Part shown: positions 43,729 to 53,927 of the stretch, one piece after another
Layout of the letters: each line of letters begins with the position of its first letter
Numbering within the stretch: position 1 is the stretch's first letter
NCBI GenBank assembly: GCA_013178295.1
Contig: JABLWW010000005.1
Coordinates: 182,956-246,955, forward strand
Reading direction: 5' to 3'
Length of the DNA stretch: 64,000 nt
From: Anaerolineae bacterium
Lineage (GTDB): Bacteria > Chloroflexota > Anaerolineae > Anaerolineales > Anaerolineaceae
Notes under the pieces: generated by a model
The model's input: the letters and a program-made list of their open reading frames with translations, nothing else
The model's database searches: none
What the model was told of the DNA's origin: nothing
Made by a program: the position numbers and the translations under genes

Positions 43729-44898
43729 ATGAAGAAAACAATCGGTGTATTAACAGGCGGGGGAGATGTGCCTGGACTCAACCCATGTATCCGTGCGGTG
43801 GTAATGAGCGCATTGGAAATGGATTACCGCGTGCTTGGAATACGCCGCGGTTGGGCAGGGCTAGTCAATTACAATTTGAATGAGCCTTCGACGTTTGATT
43901 ATTATATACGAGAGCTGGACCGCGAACAGGTTCGAACAATTGACCGGACGGGGGGAACTTTTTTGCACACTTCGCGTACCAATCCGCAGAGAGTAAAGCC
44001 GGATGTCATACCAGATTTTCTCAAGAATTCCTCGTATGGAAAGCCTTTAGATGATAAGGGCACGATGGACTATACGGACTATACGCTTAAGGTGCTTGCT
44101 CACCTCAACATTGATGTGTTGGTGCCGATAGGCGGTGATGACACGCTTAGTTTTGCTGCGCGATTGCACAAGGAAGGTTTTCCAGTAGTGGCTATTCCAA
44201 AAACGATGGACAATGATGTTTTTGGAACCGATTACTGTATTGGTTTTTCGACGGCGATTACCCGCAGTGTGGATTTTATCAATAATATGCGCACCTCTGT
44301 GGGTTCGCATGAACGCATTGGCATTGTTGAGTTGTTTGGACGCAATTCAGGGGAAACAAGCCTGATTGCTGCTTATCTGTCAAATGTTGACCGCGCTGTT
44401 ATCCCAGAGGTGCATTGTGATGTCGAAAAGCTATGTAATTTTCTGCTCGAGGATAAACGTAGTAATCCTTCTAATTATGCCATCATGACAATCTCTGAGG
44501 GCGCTATCCTAGAGGGCAAGGATGTTGTCGAGAGCGGAGCAGAAGATGCGTATGGGCATCGCAAGTTGGGGGGTGTTGGACAGCTGCTTTCTGAAGAGAT
44601 TCAACGGCGCACTGGTCAGCACACCATGGTGCAGCAGCTTGCCTATCTTATGCGCTCAGGTGCGCCTGATTCGCTCGATCGGATGGTTGCAACCTCCTAT
44701 GGTCATCTGGCGGTGCAGCTAATCAGTCGTGGGGAGTATGGAAAGATGGTAGCTTTACATGGCGGTAAGTATACGACGGTGCCTTTGAGCATCATCACGA
44801 CGGGAAAAAAGGTGGTGGACGTTCCAGCTTTTTATGATGTGGAAAATTATCGTCCAAAGATCAAAGATTTCATGGGCGTTCCCATGTTCTTGAGTTAA
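43729..44898 (+). CDS. 6-phosphofructokinase, PPi-type signature
   Basis: 389 residues from ATG 43729, with GGAGGT upstream. GGGDVPGLN starts the protein. GGDDT (Asp138 where ATP enzymes have Gly) and PKTMDND (Lys158) are the residues known to favour pyrophosphate over ATP. GRNSGE and the [11 protein letters not shown] region complete the substrate site. It phosphorylates fructose 6-phosphate, probably reversibly with PPi. It lies directly before the aldolase gene with the same orientation, so the pair makes two consecutive glycolytic steps. Confidence 0.88.
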   Translation: MKKTIGVLTGGGDVPGLNPCIRAVVMSALEMDYRVLGIRRGWAGLVNYNLNEPSTFDYYIRELDREQVRTIDRTGGTFLHTSRTNPQRVKPDVIPDFLKNSSYGKPLDDKGTMDYTDYTLKVLAHLNIDVLVPIGGDDTLSFAARLHKEGFPVVAIPKTMDNDVFGTDYCIGFSTAITRSVDFINNMRTSVGSHERIGIVELFGRNSGETSLIAAYLSNVDRAVIPEVHCDVEKLCNFLLEDKRSNPSNYAIMTISEGAILEGKDVVESGAEDAYGHRKLGGVGQLLSEEIQRRTGQHTMVQQLAYLMRSGAPDSLDRMVATSYGHLAVQLISRGEYGKMVALHGGKYTTVPLSIITTGKKVVDVPAFYDVENYRPKIKDFMGVPMFLS

Positions 44899-45879
<981 letters not shown>

Positions 45880-45900
45880 TTTGGGACGGTGAAGTTTTGT

Positions 45901-45933
45901 GAGGCTGAGGTTTTTGTCCTCAGCCTCTATTTC
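45901..45933 (+). terminator. rho-independent terminator after the aldolase gene
   Basis: GAGGCTGAGG, loop TTTTTGT, CCTCAGCCTC: a perfect ten-pair stem, followed by TATTTCTAT. It ends the kinase-PFK-aldolase transcript. Confidence 0.85.
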
Positions 45934-45947
45934 TATGAGATGCTGTG

Positions 45948-46460
45948 ATGCCCAGAAGCGATCAGGGCGCTACGTTTGAGCGTTATAAAGTCATCCCACG
46001 GACGTTGATATTTGTTACCCGTGGGGATCAGGTGCTATTGTTGATGGGCGCATCAGACAAGCGTCTGTGGGCGAACAAATACAATGGGATTGGGGGGCAT
46101 GTGGAACGGGGGGAGGATATCCGCGCGGCCGCCGAAAGAGAACTGGCTGAAGAAGCTGGCATTTGTGTTTCTCCGCTCTGGCTATGTGGAACGATCATGG
46201 TGGATGTGTATGAAGATACGGGTATATGTATCTTTGTGTTTCGCGCCGAATATCTTGGAGGGGTGTTAAAGCCGGGTAGAGAGGGAGGGCTACGGTGGGT
46301 TGCAAGGGATGAATTAGCCCGGTTGCCGCTGGTAGATGACTTGTATAAAATGTTGCCCAAGATTCTTGCAATGACGCGAGAAAGGCCGCCGTTTTCAGCA
46401 CACTATTCGTATGATGGGGATGATAGGCTTCAGATTGTATACGAGGGGGAGCTTCTCTAA
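45948..46460 (+). CDS. NUDIX hydrolase (MutT/8-oxo-dGTPase-like)
   Basis: 170 residues from ATG 45948; GTG 45945 is an alternative. The Nudix box is complete: GGHVERGEDIRAAAERELAEEAG. The surrounding segments (WANKYNGIGGHVE, IFVFRAEY) resemble the MutT-like 8-oxo-dGTP diphosphatases. It lies after the aldolase terminator and ten bases before the convergent rsmD gene. No clear ribosome site, so translation level is uncertain. Confidence 0.85.
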   Translation: MPRSDQGATFERYKVIPRTLIFVTRGDQVLLLMGASDKRLWANKYNGIGGHVERGEDIRAAAERELAEEAGICVSPLWLCGTIMVDVYEDTGICIFVFRAEYLGGVLKPGREGGLRWVARDELARLPLVDDLYKMLPKILAMTRERPPFSAHYSYDGDDRLQIVYEGELL

Positions 46461-46470
46461 GGGATGCGCA

Positions 46471-47037
46471 TCAGGCAGTGGAAACAGTTTCGTAGAAAAT
46501 CAGCAGAGAACTACCATAATGGCGTTGGTCAAATTCCCGTAAGTTTTTCAACACAACCGTTTCGTATTCGACGGGGTGGATTTGAACAATAATCCAGGCG
46601 TCGGGCGCCATCCAGCCTGGGTTGTCGTCAAGGGTTTGCAACGTTCGCTGCCAGAGCTTTTTATACTGCGGCGGAGCGACGAAAATGTAGTGAAAGGCTT
46701 TATCGGCAGGCTGGCGCAGGTAAGAGAACGTATCTGCTGAGATAACTTGAGCATTTTCCTTGAGCCGCGTTGTTTCGAGATTTTTTTTAATGGTGGCAAT
46801 GGCATTATGGTGGTTATCAATAAAACGCACAAAAGCCGCGCCGCGGCTGAGGGCTTCGATGCCAACGCTACCTGTACCCCCGAAGAGGTCTAAAAAACTT
46901 GCTCCTTCAATATCGGCGCCAAGGATGTTGAAAAGAGCGCTCTTAACGCGGTCGGTGATGGGTCGGGTGGTATCACCGGGAACGTCTTGAAGACGCATTC
47001 CGCGAGCCTTCCCGGCAATCACACGAGGGGTGCTCAT
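46471..47037 (-). CDS. rsmD: 16S rRNA (guanine966-N2)-methyltransferase RsmD-like
   Basis: 188 residues. RVIAGKARG, RPITDRVKSALFNIL and DLFGGTGSVGIEALSRGA match RsmD closely. The catalytic motif normally reads DPPY, but here residues 120-125 are VAPPQY: the Asp is Ala and a Gln is inserted before Tyr. The enzyme may still act or may be impaired. Last gene of the long minus-strand run, nine bases after the UroD-like gene. Confidence 0.8.
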   Translation of the reverse strand: MSTPRVIAGKARGMRLQDVPGDTTRPITDRVKSALFNILGADIEGASFLDLFGGTGSVGIEALSRGAAFVRFIDNHHNAIATIKKNLETTRLKENAQVISADTFSYLRQPADKAFHYIFVAPPQYKKLWQRTLQTLDDNPGWMAPDAWIIVQIHPVEYETVVLKNLREFDQRHYGSSLLIFYETVSTA

Positions 47038-47046
47038 TTTAAGAGC

Positions 47047-48048
47047 CTAGAAAATTTCTCTGCCCGTTGCCCGAAGTGCGGCGATGATGTTGCCGCGAGG
47101 GGCGGTGATTGGGAGGACGCATCCTGTCCCCAGGATGAATTTCTTGTTTTCTGTGTGCTTGATAGCATCTTTAGCCTCTGCCAGTACATCGGACGGTGTG
47201 CCCAAAACCATCGTTTCCCATTGGCGGAGACCTCCGCAAAGCACTCCTCTAAAGAGGCTGCGCGCTGCGGTTAAATCTGGAGCGGTTTGCCGGTCATGCC
47301 AGTTGATTACCGTTACCGGATAATCGCACACTTTTTCAAACATGATATTTTCGCCGTGTAAATGCAGCACATTTAACCACAGTGACCTGGCAGTTTCCAG
47401 AATTTGGAGATCATACGGTTTTGAGAACGCAGCAAATTCGGCATCGGATAGCAGGTTATACTGTGCATGTTGAATGGCATAGAAGATGCCATCAATGCCA
47501 ATCTGTTTTGCCTGTGCAATAAAATCAATCGTGACCGCAGTGATCCTTTTGAGCGCTGCGTGAACGGCATTCGGGTATTGACGTATGTGTGCCAGAAGGC
47601 TGTCTTTGCCTATCAGATTTTTTGCCTGCGCCAGCGGGCTGAAGATGGTTTGAATGACCGGTGTGTCAGGAGAAAATTCTTTGATAAGAAGACGTAAGCA
47701 TTCTAATTGTTCCCCCAGATACCCTTTTTGGGGGTTGAGGGGGGGCAATCGAAGCCAGTCTTCAGCTTCATGAATCACAAATTGCTGATAGTCTCGGGTG
47801 CCCTCCGGATTACCTTTCCAGGCGTCCTTCACCTCCCAATCTTTGATGCAAAAAGAGGAGGCGGGGGTTACTTTGATAAAGTCGAAATCGTACGCTTTTT
47901 GAAAAGCCGCTGTCGCAGTTGCCAGTCCATCAGGCGTCTGATCATCAACGGGGAAATGCCGCCAGAGTGCAATGGGGACGACATCAGTCTTCTCGCCAGA
48001 TATGCAGCGTTCAATTCTTTCGCGGTGGGTCAATTTGTCTTTTGCCAT
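47047..48048 (-). CDS. uroporphyrinogen decarboxylase family protein (UroD/MtaA-like)
   Basis: 333 residues from ATG 48048 with GGAGAAAG upstream. HLHGENI, INWHDR, CGGL and GTGCVLPITAP are the family's C-terminal barrel landmarks. The RPIWLMRQAGR segment at the start of true HemE is missing, so it is nearer to MtaA/CmuA-like methyltransferases or uncharacterised UroD relatives than to heme synthesis. It overlaps the TPR gene by 19 bases and lies two genes behind a magnesium-chelatase-like ATPase. Confidence 0.75.
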   Translation of the reverse strand: MAKDKLTHRERIERCISGEKTDVVPIALWRHFPVDDQTPDGLATATAAFQKAYDFDFIKVTPASSFCIKDWEVKDAWKGNPEGTRDYQQFVIHEAEDWLRLPPLNPQKGYLGEQLECLRLLIKEFSPDTPVIQTIFSPLAQAKNLIGKDSLLAHIRQYPNAVHAALKRITAVTIDFIAQAKQIGIDGIFYAIQHAQYNLLSDAEFAAFSKPYDLQILETARSLWLNVLHLHGENIMFEKVCDYPVTVINWHDRQTAPDLTAARSLFRGVLCGGLRQWETMVLGTPSDVLAEAKDAIKHTENKKFILGTGCVLPITAPRGNIIAALRATGREIF

Positions 48049-48413
48049 ATTTCTTTCTCCATGTTCCATTTGCCGCTTTTTATCTGATTGATTTGGGCGT
48101 GCGTGATGTGTTTGAGCATGCTGGCGCGCTGTTGATTTTCCAGGCTATCGAGTAACGACAACACTTTTTCAAACATCGCAATTGCCTCATCGCCTTTGTT
48201 GGCTGCCTTGAGCACCAATCCCAGTGCATAATAGGTATCCAGGTCATTGTCTTGCAGGGATAGTGCTTTTCTGAAATTTTCTTCTGCGTTGATATAGTCT
48301 TTTTGGAGATAAAACTTCCAGCCTGCCTGAGAAAAGCTGACAGCAGATGCAGGGCTATTCTGCGATTGGTCGACTGCATAGCGGGAGGATTTTTCTTGTT
48401 CGGGATTAGCCAT
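48030..48413 (-). CDS. small TPR protein
   Basis: 127 residues from ATG 48413, with AAGGAGAAAG upstream. Residues about 40-100 form two TPR-like helix pairs (AGWKFYLQKDYINAEENFRK and YYALGLVLKAANKGDEAI). No signal peptide. Its start overlaps the end of the BchI-like ATPase gene by eight bases and its stop overlaps the UroD-like gene, so all three are translationally coupled. A partner-binding role for the ATPase is possible but not shown. Confidence 0.75.
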   Translation of the reverse strand: MANPEQEKSSRYAVDQSQNSPASAVSFSQAGWKFYLQKDYINAEENFRKALSLQDNDLDTYYALGLVLKAANKGDEAIAMFEKVLSLLDSLENQQRASMLKHITHAQINQIKSGKWNMEKEIWQKTN

Positions 48414-49635
48414 TGACTTTCTCCTTGTTATGAATCGTTTCGCGGATAGCACTTTCAAGCGACTTTTCCGCTGTGGAAACTGACTTGAGATATCTGATCA
48501 TAAAAGGGGATTGACGCAAGCGCAGCGCTAAAGGAGCAACCGTTTGGATATCGTCCAAATTGACCTCACAGCGTCCGTCGGCTGCCGCGTGTGCGCGCGA
48601 GGCTTCGAGAAGCGAAATCTCAGCGCGCAGCGAGTCGATTTTCAACTTGCGGATAATTTCTATGGCAGTGTGGGTACATGATTGGGGGATCGTTACCTGG
48701 GGTAACAGCTGGCGTGCGGCTTTGATCTCCTGGCGCACCTGCTCTGTTTCCTGGGCAAATTGTGAAACCAACAGGTGGGGATTGCGGCGATATAGTTGTA
48801 CGCGCTGGTAAGCTTCGATTCTCTCCGCGGTATTTGTCAAACCGTGGATGACAACTCGCAAACCAAAGCGGTCCATAATCTGTGGACGCAGGTCGCCCTC
48901 TTCAGGGTTCATTGCGCCAATCAATGTTAGCCTGGCTCGGTAAGTTGCCGAAATTGCGCCCCGTTTAACGGTGTAACTACCATTTGCTGCGGCGTCTAAA
49001 ATCGCGTCAATGATTTCGTTGGAGAGCAGGTTGACTTCATCAACATATAACAGGTTTTGATCGGATTGTGCCAGAATGCCGCGTTTGAGGCGAAGCCGCT
49101 GATGCGTACTGGGGCGATCATCCAAACGTCCGATGACATCTTCGAGTTGGGCGTTGAGGGGAAGTTCTACCAGGCGGACGCGATCTTGGGATTCAAGAGG
49201 GATACCTTGCTGATACTTTTTAGCGCAGTCTGGACAGACAGTCTCAATGCCACCGGCTTCAATATCCTCAGTGGTGCAACCGTAAAAACAGTTGCTTCTC
49301 TGCACATCGGGCAGCAGGTCGAGCAGACTGCGCACAGCGGTGGTTTTGCCAGTGCCGCGCGCGCCAATCAACAGTACCCCACCAATTGCCGGGTTGATCA
49401 GCGCCAGCAGAAGAGCCAGTTTCATTTCCCTCTGTCCTACCAAGCCGAGAAATGGAAACGGTACAGGTTGCGCTAAACCCGAATCCTCTTGCGGTTTGTT
49501 TATGTCCAGGCAGCGGCCGGACACTAATTCGATTAGTTCACGCAATGAGCGAACGGCTGGCTGTGATGGCTGGGTTGAGGAGGGTTGTCTCAGGGCGTCT
49601 TCTTGTGTTTTAGACGTATCGGCTGGGGGTTCCAT
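48406..49635 (-). CDS. BchI-like AAA+ ATPase with Cys-rich insert
   Basis: 409 residues. Walker A GARGTGKTT, Walker B LLYVDEVNLL and IGAMNPEEGDLRPQ (sensor 1) match magnesium-chelatase subunit I / MoxR-type AAA+ ATPases. Residues about 115-140 contain CFYGC and CPDC, a probable zinc site. No BchD or BchH partner is found in the window, so a chelatase role is not supported here; many such ATPases in non-phototrophs partner with VWA-domain proteins. The ATG has a weak ribosome site, 16 bases after the GtrA stop. Confidence 0.8.
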   Translation of the reverse strand: MEPPADTSKTQEDALRQPSSTQPSQPAVRSLRELIELVSGRCLDINKPQEDSGLAQPVPFPFLGLVGQREMKLALLLALINPAIGGVLLIGARGTGKTTAVRSLLDLLPDVQRSNCFYGCTTEDIEAGGIETVCPDCAKKYQQGIPLESQDRVRLVELPLNAQLEDVIGRLDDRPSTHQRLRLKRGILAQSDQNLLYVDEVNLLSNEIIDAILDAAANGSYTVKRGAISATYRARLTLIGAMNPEEGDLRPQIMDRFGLRVVIHGLTNTAERIEAYQRVQLYRRNPHLLVSQFAQETEQVRQEIKAARQLLPQVTIPQSCTHTAIEIIRKLKIDSLRAEISLLEASRAHAAADGRCEVNLDDIQTVAPLALRLRQSPFMIRYLKSVSTAEKSLESAIRETIHNKEKVNG

Positions 49636-49651
49636 TGAATTGCCCGGAAAT

Positions 49652-50107
49652 TTACACTTTTACGTCATTATATGTCCAGTAACGATTGGCGATAAAATTC
49701 CATATTAATACGACGAGGATAGCGATGGCAAGTGCCAGATTATGCCCAATCATCGTTGGCGAGAGAAAAAAATTTGGCAGTAAATTTGCGCTGATATCAA
49801 TCAGTATCTTTTCTAGCCAGGCAAAGAGCGGTGTGCGAATGCCCAGCCCAATAACGCTCACAATGAAAAACTGTACCAGTTGCTGAGACATTGGTTTGGC
49901 TCTTGAGTCAGGGTAAGTCCAGTAACGGTTCCACAGGAAATTGCTAATCACGGCTGCAACGAACGAAAACATGCTGGAAAAGACAGCAGGAATTCTTACG
50001 ACAACGGTAAGTAGGTTGAATACCCCAAAATCAATTACTGCACCAATGGTTCCTACAATGGCAAAACGGAAAAAGCGGGCGCGTTCCTTTGCGTTGGCTA
50101 GTATCAT
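49652..50107 (-). CDS. GtrA family membrane protein
   Basis: 151 residues, four membrane helices. [19 protein letters not shown] and [10 protein letters not shown], repeated in form at the C-terminus ([10 protein letters not shown]), are the GtrA/DPMS3 signature. These proteins help flip or position polyprenyl-linked sugars. It shares a four-base ATGA overlap with the sugar-nucleotide decarboxylase gene before it, supporting a cell-surface polysaccharide role. Confidence 0.88.
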   Translation of the reverse strand: MILANAKERARFFRFAIVGTIGAVIDFGVFNLLTVVVRIPAVFSSMFSFVAAVISNFLWNRYWTYPDSRAKPMSQQLVQFFIVSVIGLGIRTPLFAWLEKILIDISANLLPNFFLSPTMIGHNLALAIAILVVLIWNFIANRYWTYNDVKV

Positions 50108-51063
50108 AGTATCCCCAATTTATTTTTAAAGTAGGGTATTGTCAGGCGAATTCCCTCTTCGAGTGGGATTTTTGGTTCCCAGTCGAGTATTTGCTTTGCC
50201 CGGCTAATATCCGGCTGGCGTTTTTTGGGGTCATCGCCTGCCAGCATGGCGGGTTTGTGGGTGATACCGGCAGCATTGCCCACCACGCGGTTGATCACGT
50301 GGGCAAATTGCATGATGCTCATCTCTTCAGGGTTACCCATGTTGACTGGCATGTGTTCTTCTGAAAGCAGCAGGCGGTAAATGCCCTCGATCAGGTCATC
50401 CACATAGCAAAAACTGCGTGTCTGGGTTCCGTCCCCATAGATGGTCAGGGGCTCGCCGCGCAGAGCCTGTTGGATAAAATTTGGCACCACGCGCCCATCA
50501 TCGAGGCGCATACGTGGACCATACGTGTTGAAGATGCGGACAATGCCAGTGTTCAATCCGTGATAGCGGTGATATGCCATAGTCAGGGCTTCGGCAAAGC
50601 GTTTGGATTCATCGTAGACGGAGCGCAATCCAATGGGGTCAACATGTCCCCAGTAAGACTCTTTTTGTGGATGCTCCAGTGGGTCGCCGTAGATTTCGCT
50701 GGTTGAGGCGAGCAGGTAGCGGGCGCTGTGGGCGCGTGCTACTCCAAGCGTGTTGTGCGTTCCCAGCGCACCGGCTTTCATCGTTTGGATGGGCAGATTG
50801 GTGTAACCGTACGGTGACGCTGGATTGGGGCTTGCGGGGGAAGCAAAGTGTAAAACGGCGTTGACCTTACCAGGGACAAAGATGAAGTTGGCGACGTCAT
50901 GACGAATAAAAAGGAAGTTTGGATTTCCAGCAAGATGCACCAGATTATCGGGGCTGCCTGTTATGAAATTGTCCATCCCGATGACCTGATGACCTTCAAG
51001 TAAAAGTCGTTCACACAAATGAGAACCTAAAAATCCTGCTGCTCCTGTTACAAGTATTCTCAT
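50104..51063 (-). CDS. UDP-glucuronate decarboxylase-like SDR
   Basis: 319 residues from ATG 51063 with GAGGAAAG upstream. [11 protein letters not shown] binds [17 protein letters not shown] and YDESKRFAE hold the catalytic Ser/Tyr/Lys, and [10 protein letters not shown] and DDLIEG are family landmarks of UDP-glucuronate decarboxylase (UDP-xylose synthase). The product UDP-xylose would feed a surface glycan. A frame reaching 51105 adds residues without a ribosome site. Confidence 0.85.
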   Translation of the reverse strand: MRILVTGAAGFLGSHLCERLLLEGHQVIGMDNFITGSPDNLVHLAGNPNFLFIRHDVANFIFVPGKVNAVLHFASPASPNPASPYGYTNLPIQTMKAGALGTHNTLGVARAHSARYLLASTSEIYGDPLEHPQKESYWGHVDPIGLRSVYDESKRFAEALTMAYHRYHGLNTGIVRIFNTYGPRMRLDDGRVVPNFIQQALRGEPLTIYGDGTQTRSFCYVDDLIEGIYRLLLSEEHMPVNMGNPEEMSIMQFAHVINRVVGNAAGITHKPAMLAGDDPKKRQPDISRAKQILDWEPKIPLEEGIRLTIPYFKNKLGIL

Positions 51064-51070
51064 ACTTTCC

Positions 51071-52723
51071 TCATTTCCAATCAATTCTGCTGATTGACCC
51101 ATCACCAGTAATTTGCTGGGTCAATTTTGTTGCGGGGTTGATCAACCACAGGTTGCCTTGATAAACGATTGACAGCCACAGGGAATTTTCATCAGCGGGC
51201 TCCGGCCCCCAGGCTACCCATTGGGGCTGTAATCCTTGTGATCCATCGCGGGGAAACATTTGAAGCTTATTAGAACCATCCTGATCCATGATGATAAGAT
51301 TGTAATTGCTCGTTTCACTTTGTTCAGGAAAAATTGCCTGCAAATACGCAACGACATATCGTTTTCCGGGCAGGGGTGGAGATAGGACAGGATACGCAAA
51401 TAGCCCGCTCATTGGAACAAGGGTGATCATTGGATGTTCGTCGGTCATGAGCAGGGCTACAAGATCAAAGTTGGGAGAGGTTTCGCTGTTTTCAGAGGTG
51501 TTTTGAGAAGAATGGTTAACGGTGTACAGGATACTGTGATCGTGTGTCCATGCCAGGGGAGGCACCCAAGCCCAATCACCACGGGTTTGCAGTGGAATAA
51601 TGTTCATCAGATTGTTGAGCTTGCCGTCTTTTATGTTGACGAGACCAATGCTATCGGGGCGGGCATAAGCAAGGAGTGCACCATCAGGAGACCAGCTGTA
51701 GCTGGTGCCCCACCAGCCGTAAATGCCGCCGGAGTTTTCCTTGATAATTTCGTCTTTGCGCGTAATGATTCCCTCTTCGTTGAACGACATGATAAAGAGG
51801 TCGTTGTTTGCTTGCCAGCCCGGGGCAGTTGAGCGTGGTTCTACGGTTGAATAGGTGATGGTTGTTCCAGCGCCGGGGACCCATGCGGCGTGGTTGACAA
51901 TGTTATCAACGCGCAGACTGATCGGTTCAGGGGGGTCATTGTTAACATTTACTGCCCACAAGCTATTGATCTTTTCGCTGACGCCCTCGTTGTCCTTACG
52001 CGTGTATAGCAACCAGTTGCCATTGGGAGACAGGGCAAAAATCCGCCCGTCTAAATCACCAGTTGTTACCAGCGGACGGCGGTTGCCTGTGGAACCTTCC
52101 ATGAGCCATGCATTCCCTGTTGTCAGGTAGGCGATGCGACCCTGAATTGGGATGGCTGTGAAGGGGCTTTGCACGCCGATCATGACAATCTCTGGCATGG
52201 CTTCTTGTATCGTGACGGATTTGACCATCGTTCTTGAAACCTCTATGCCGTCTTCGGTCACGCGGCGGTATGTGATTTGCTGGACGCCATTGGCGCCTTT
52301 CTGGATTAATACAGTCTGCCCCTCTGGAAGAGACTCGTTGCGGATGGTCTGGCGTTCAAAGGGGATAATACTTTCTTCCACCTCGAAGGTTTCATTAACG
52401 CGTGTGATACGAATGATCAGCTGGTCACTGAGAACGCTGGAGACAGGCGGTTCAACCAAATCAAGGTTGTTGATTTTGATCCCAGCTATATCCAGGGCAT
52501 TTTGAACCGTGTTTCCTGCAGGAGCATTTACAGCGACCTGCTTTCCGTCGGCTTGAATGAGAACTTTGACTTGGCTTTCCTTTTGGCGTGTGGCGCAGGC
52601 ACTGAGTAACATAAGTGTCACCAGAGCCAAAGCGTATAACCAGAAAGACAGACATGAACTGACTGCTAATGAGGTTTTCAAATGAGACTTAAAGAGTCCT
52701 GTCAAAGTGTATTGAGTTGGCAC
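51071..52723 (-). CDS. lipoprotein with DUF348, G5 and beta-propeller regions
   Basis: About 550 residues. A hydrophobic segment ending LLSAC is a lipobox. Then come a DUF348-like region ([14 protein letters not shown], residues about 50-105), a G5-like region (about 107-180) and a WD40/PD40-type beta-propeller with recurring SPNGNWLLY and [10 protein letters not shown] blades. G5 binds amino sugars in wall components. The start is uncertain: GTG 52723 gives a long 40-residue lead; TTG 52681 would give a more usual signal length. It lies eight bases before the decarboxylase gene. Confidence 0.72.
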   Translation of the reverse strand: MPTQYTLTGLFKSHLKTSLAVSSCLSFWLYALALVTLMLLSACATRQKESQVKVLIQADGKQVAVNAPAGNTVQNALDIAGIKINNLDLVEPPVSSVLSDQLIIRITRVNETFEVEESIIPFERQTIRNESLPEGQTVLIQKGANGVQQITYRRVTEDGIEVSRTMVKSVTIQEAMPEIVMIGVQSPFTAIPIQGRIAYLTTGNAWLMEGSTGNRRPLVTTGDLDGRIFALSPNGNWLLYTRKDNEGVSEKINSLWAVNVNNDPPEPISLRVDNIVNHAAWVPGAGTTITYSTVEPRSTAPGWQANNDLFIMSFNEEGIITRKDEIIKENSGGIYGWWGTSYSWSPDGALLAYARPDSIGLVNIKDGKLNNLMNIIPLQTRGDWAWVPPLAWTHDHSILYTVNHSSQNTSENSETSPNFDLVALLMTDEHPMITLVPMSGLFAYPVLSPPLPGKRYVVAYLQAIFPEQSETSNYNLIIMDQDGSNKLQMFPRDGSQGLQPQWVAWGPEPADENSLWLSIVYQGNLWLINPATKLTQQITGDGSISRIDWK

Positions 52724-52738
52724 AATACTGTCTCTGGT

Positions 52739-53296
52739 TCAGTAAGCTTTCTGTCCGCTGATCGTGATGGTGTCTTCAGTGACTTCAATTTTTTGAATTT
52801 GCACTGCCTCTCCGGATGCGGCGATGGAGTCGGCAAGCATCTGATTGAACATACTGGAAATGATGTCACTAAGATTGTCCGGAACAGGAATAACTCCAAA
52901 GTTTGCGCTGACCATCTTGAACTGTGGCGTCCCGCTTTCATCCACGAATGGCTGAACGGCGATTTCAAAATCGCTTGAAAGTATCCCGCCTTGCAATTTC
53001 CCAGTAATGGCAATGGTACCCGGTCGAAGGTCCACTTTTGGGTCGCTGATTGGGTAATCTTGCTGGGATTTGAATTGGCTGGCAACCAAGGCGTTGACCT
53101 GCGCTTCGGTCAGGGTTACCGAGTAGCTGCCTGCTCCCGGCGCAAGCTGTGTTCCTATTTGCTCTATCAACTCTTGCGGGTTTTGTGGCGGCACTGTTGG
53201 GGTGGGTGGGTTGCCAATATTCAAACGGCAAGCCATCGTGATTAGCAGAAGGGCGAAAAACACAAAAAGTAATTTATAATGAGGTTGTTTTTTCAT
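52739..53296 (-). CDS. small lipoprotein, YpmS/LmeA-like
   Basis: 185 residues from ATG 53296. A signal with LITMAC lipobox precedes a Pro/Thr linker and a domain containing VTLTEAQVNALVASQF, which resembles the YpmS/DUF2140 and LmeA lipid-binding groups. The assignment is by motif resemblance only. First gene of the minus-strand run that ends with rsmD; its promoter is the extended -10 at 53344-53352. No ribosome site precedes the ATG. Confidence 0.6.
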   Translation of the reverse strand: MKKQPHYKLLFVFFALLLITMACRLNIGNPPTPTVPPQNPQELIEQIGTQLAPGAGSYSVTLTEAQVNALVASQFKSQQDYPISDPKVDLRPGTIAITGKLQGGILSSDFEIAVQPFVDESGTPQFKMVSANFGVIPVPDNLSDIISSMFNQMLADSIAASGEAVQIQKIEVTEDTITISGQKAY

Positions 53297-53343
53297 AACA
53301 AAATAATTAGTTGCTAAGAAACAATGATTTGGAGACACGCCCT

Positions 53344-53352
53344 ATTATAGCA
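53344..53352 (-). promoter_or_regulatory. extended -10 promoter heading the eight-gene minus-strand run
   Basis: Minus-strand TGC-TATAAT, overlapping the first base of the divergent scpB ATG. Predicted transcription start near 53337, leader about 41 bases. Confidence 0.6.
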
Positions 53353-53918
53353 TGACTGATAAACCCCTTACCAATACACTTGATGAGTTGAAGAAGTATC
53401 TTGAGGCGTTGCTTTTTGTCGCTTCGATACCAGTCTCTATTGCTCAGCTGGCAGAGGCTTTGGGGAGCAAAGCGGCTGATGTGGAAAAAGCTCTAAAGAG
53501 CCTGGAGCAGGAATATATCGAAAAACGCGGGCTGCGATTGCAGTTTTTTAACCACAAAGTGCAATTAACCACTGCACCTGAGGCGGCAATGGTCGTTGAA
53601 AAATTTCTGGGTCTGGAAGCTACTTCGCGCCTGAGCCGTGCGGCGATTGAGACGCTGGCGATCGTTGCCTATCGGCAGCCGATTACCCGTCCGGGCATTG
53701 ATGCCATTCGCGGCGTGAACAGCGATGGTGTGCTCAAAAGCCTGCTAAGTAAAGGGCTGATAGAGGAATATGGGCGCGCAGAGGGACCAGGCAGACCCAT
53801 TTTGTATGCGACAACGGCAGACTTTTTGCAACATTTTGGGCTGTCCTCTTTGAATGATCTTCCACCGTTGGAGTTGGAAGAAGCGGCAGCTGAAAACAAT
53901 AACCTGTTGAAGGATTGA
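53352..53918 (+). CDS. scpB: segregation and condensation protein B
   Basis: 188 residues. LKKYLEALLFVASIPVS and SRAAIETLAIVAYRQPITRPGIDAIRGV are the hallmarks of ScpB, the winged-helix subunit of the SMC-ScpA-ScpB condensin that organises the chromosome. No ribosome site is visible before ATG 53352 and the start lies on top of a divergent promoter. Followed nine bases later by the pseudouridine synthase gene, a common neighbour of scpB. Confidence 0.92.
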   Translation: MTDKPLTNTLDELKKYLEALLFVASIPVSIAQLAEALGSKAADVEKALKSLEQEYIEKRGLRLQFFNHKVQLTTAPEAAMVVEKFLGLEATSRLSRAAIETLAIVAYRQPITRPGIDAIRGVNSDGVLKSLLSKGLIEEYGRAEGPGRPILYATTADFLQHFGLSSLNDLPPLELEEAAAENNNLLKD

Positions 53919-53927
53919 TTTTTTAGT

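Noticed and set aside
53343..53348. TATTAT as a plus-strand -10 for a leaderless scpB mRNA.
   Set aside because: The predicted start (53355) would fall inside the codon after ATG; the sequence is better explained as the minus-strand extended -10.
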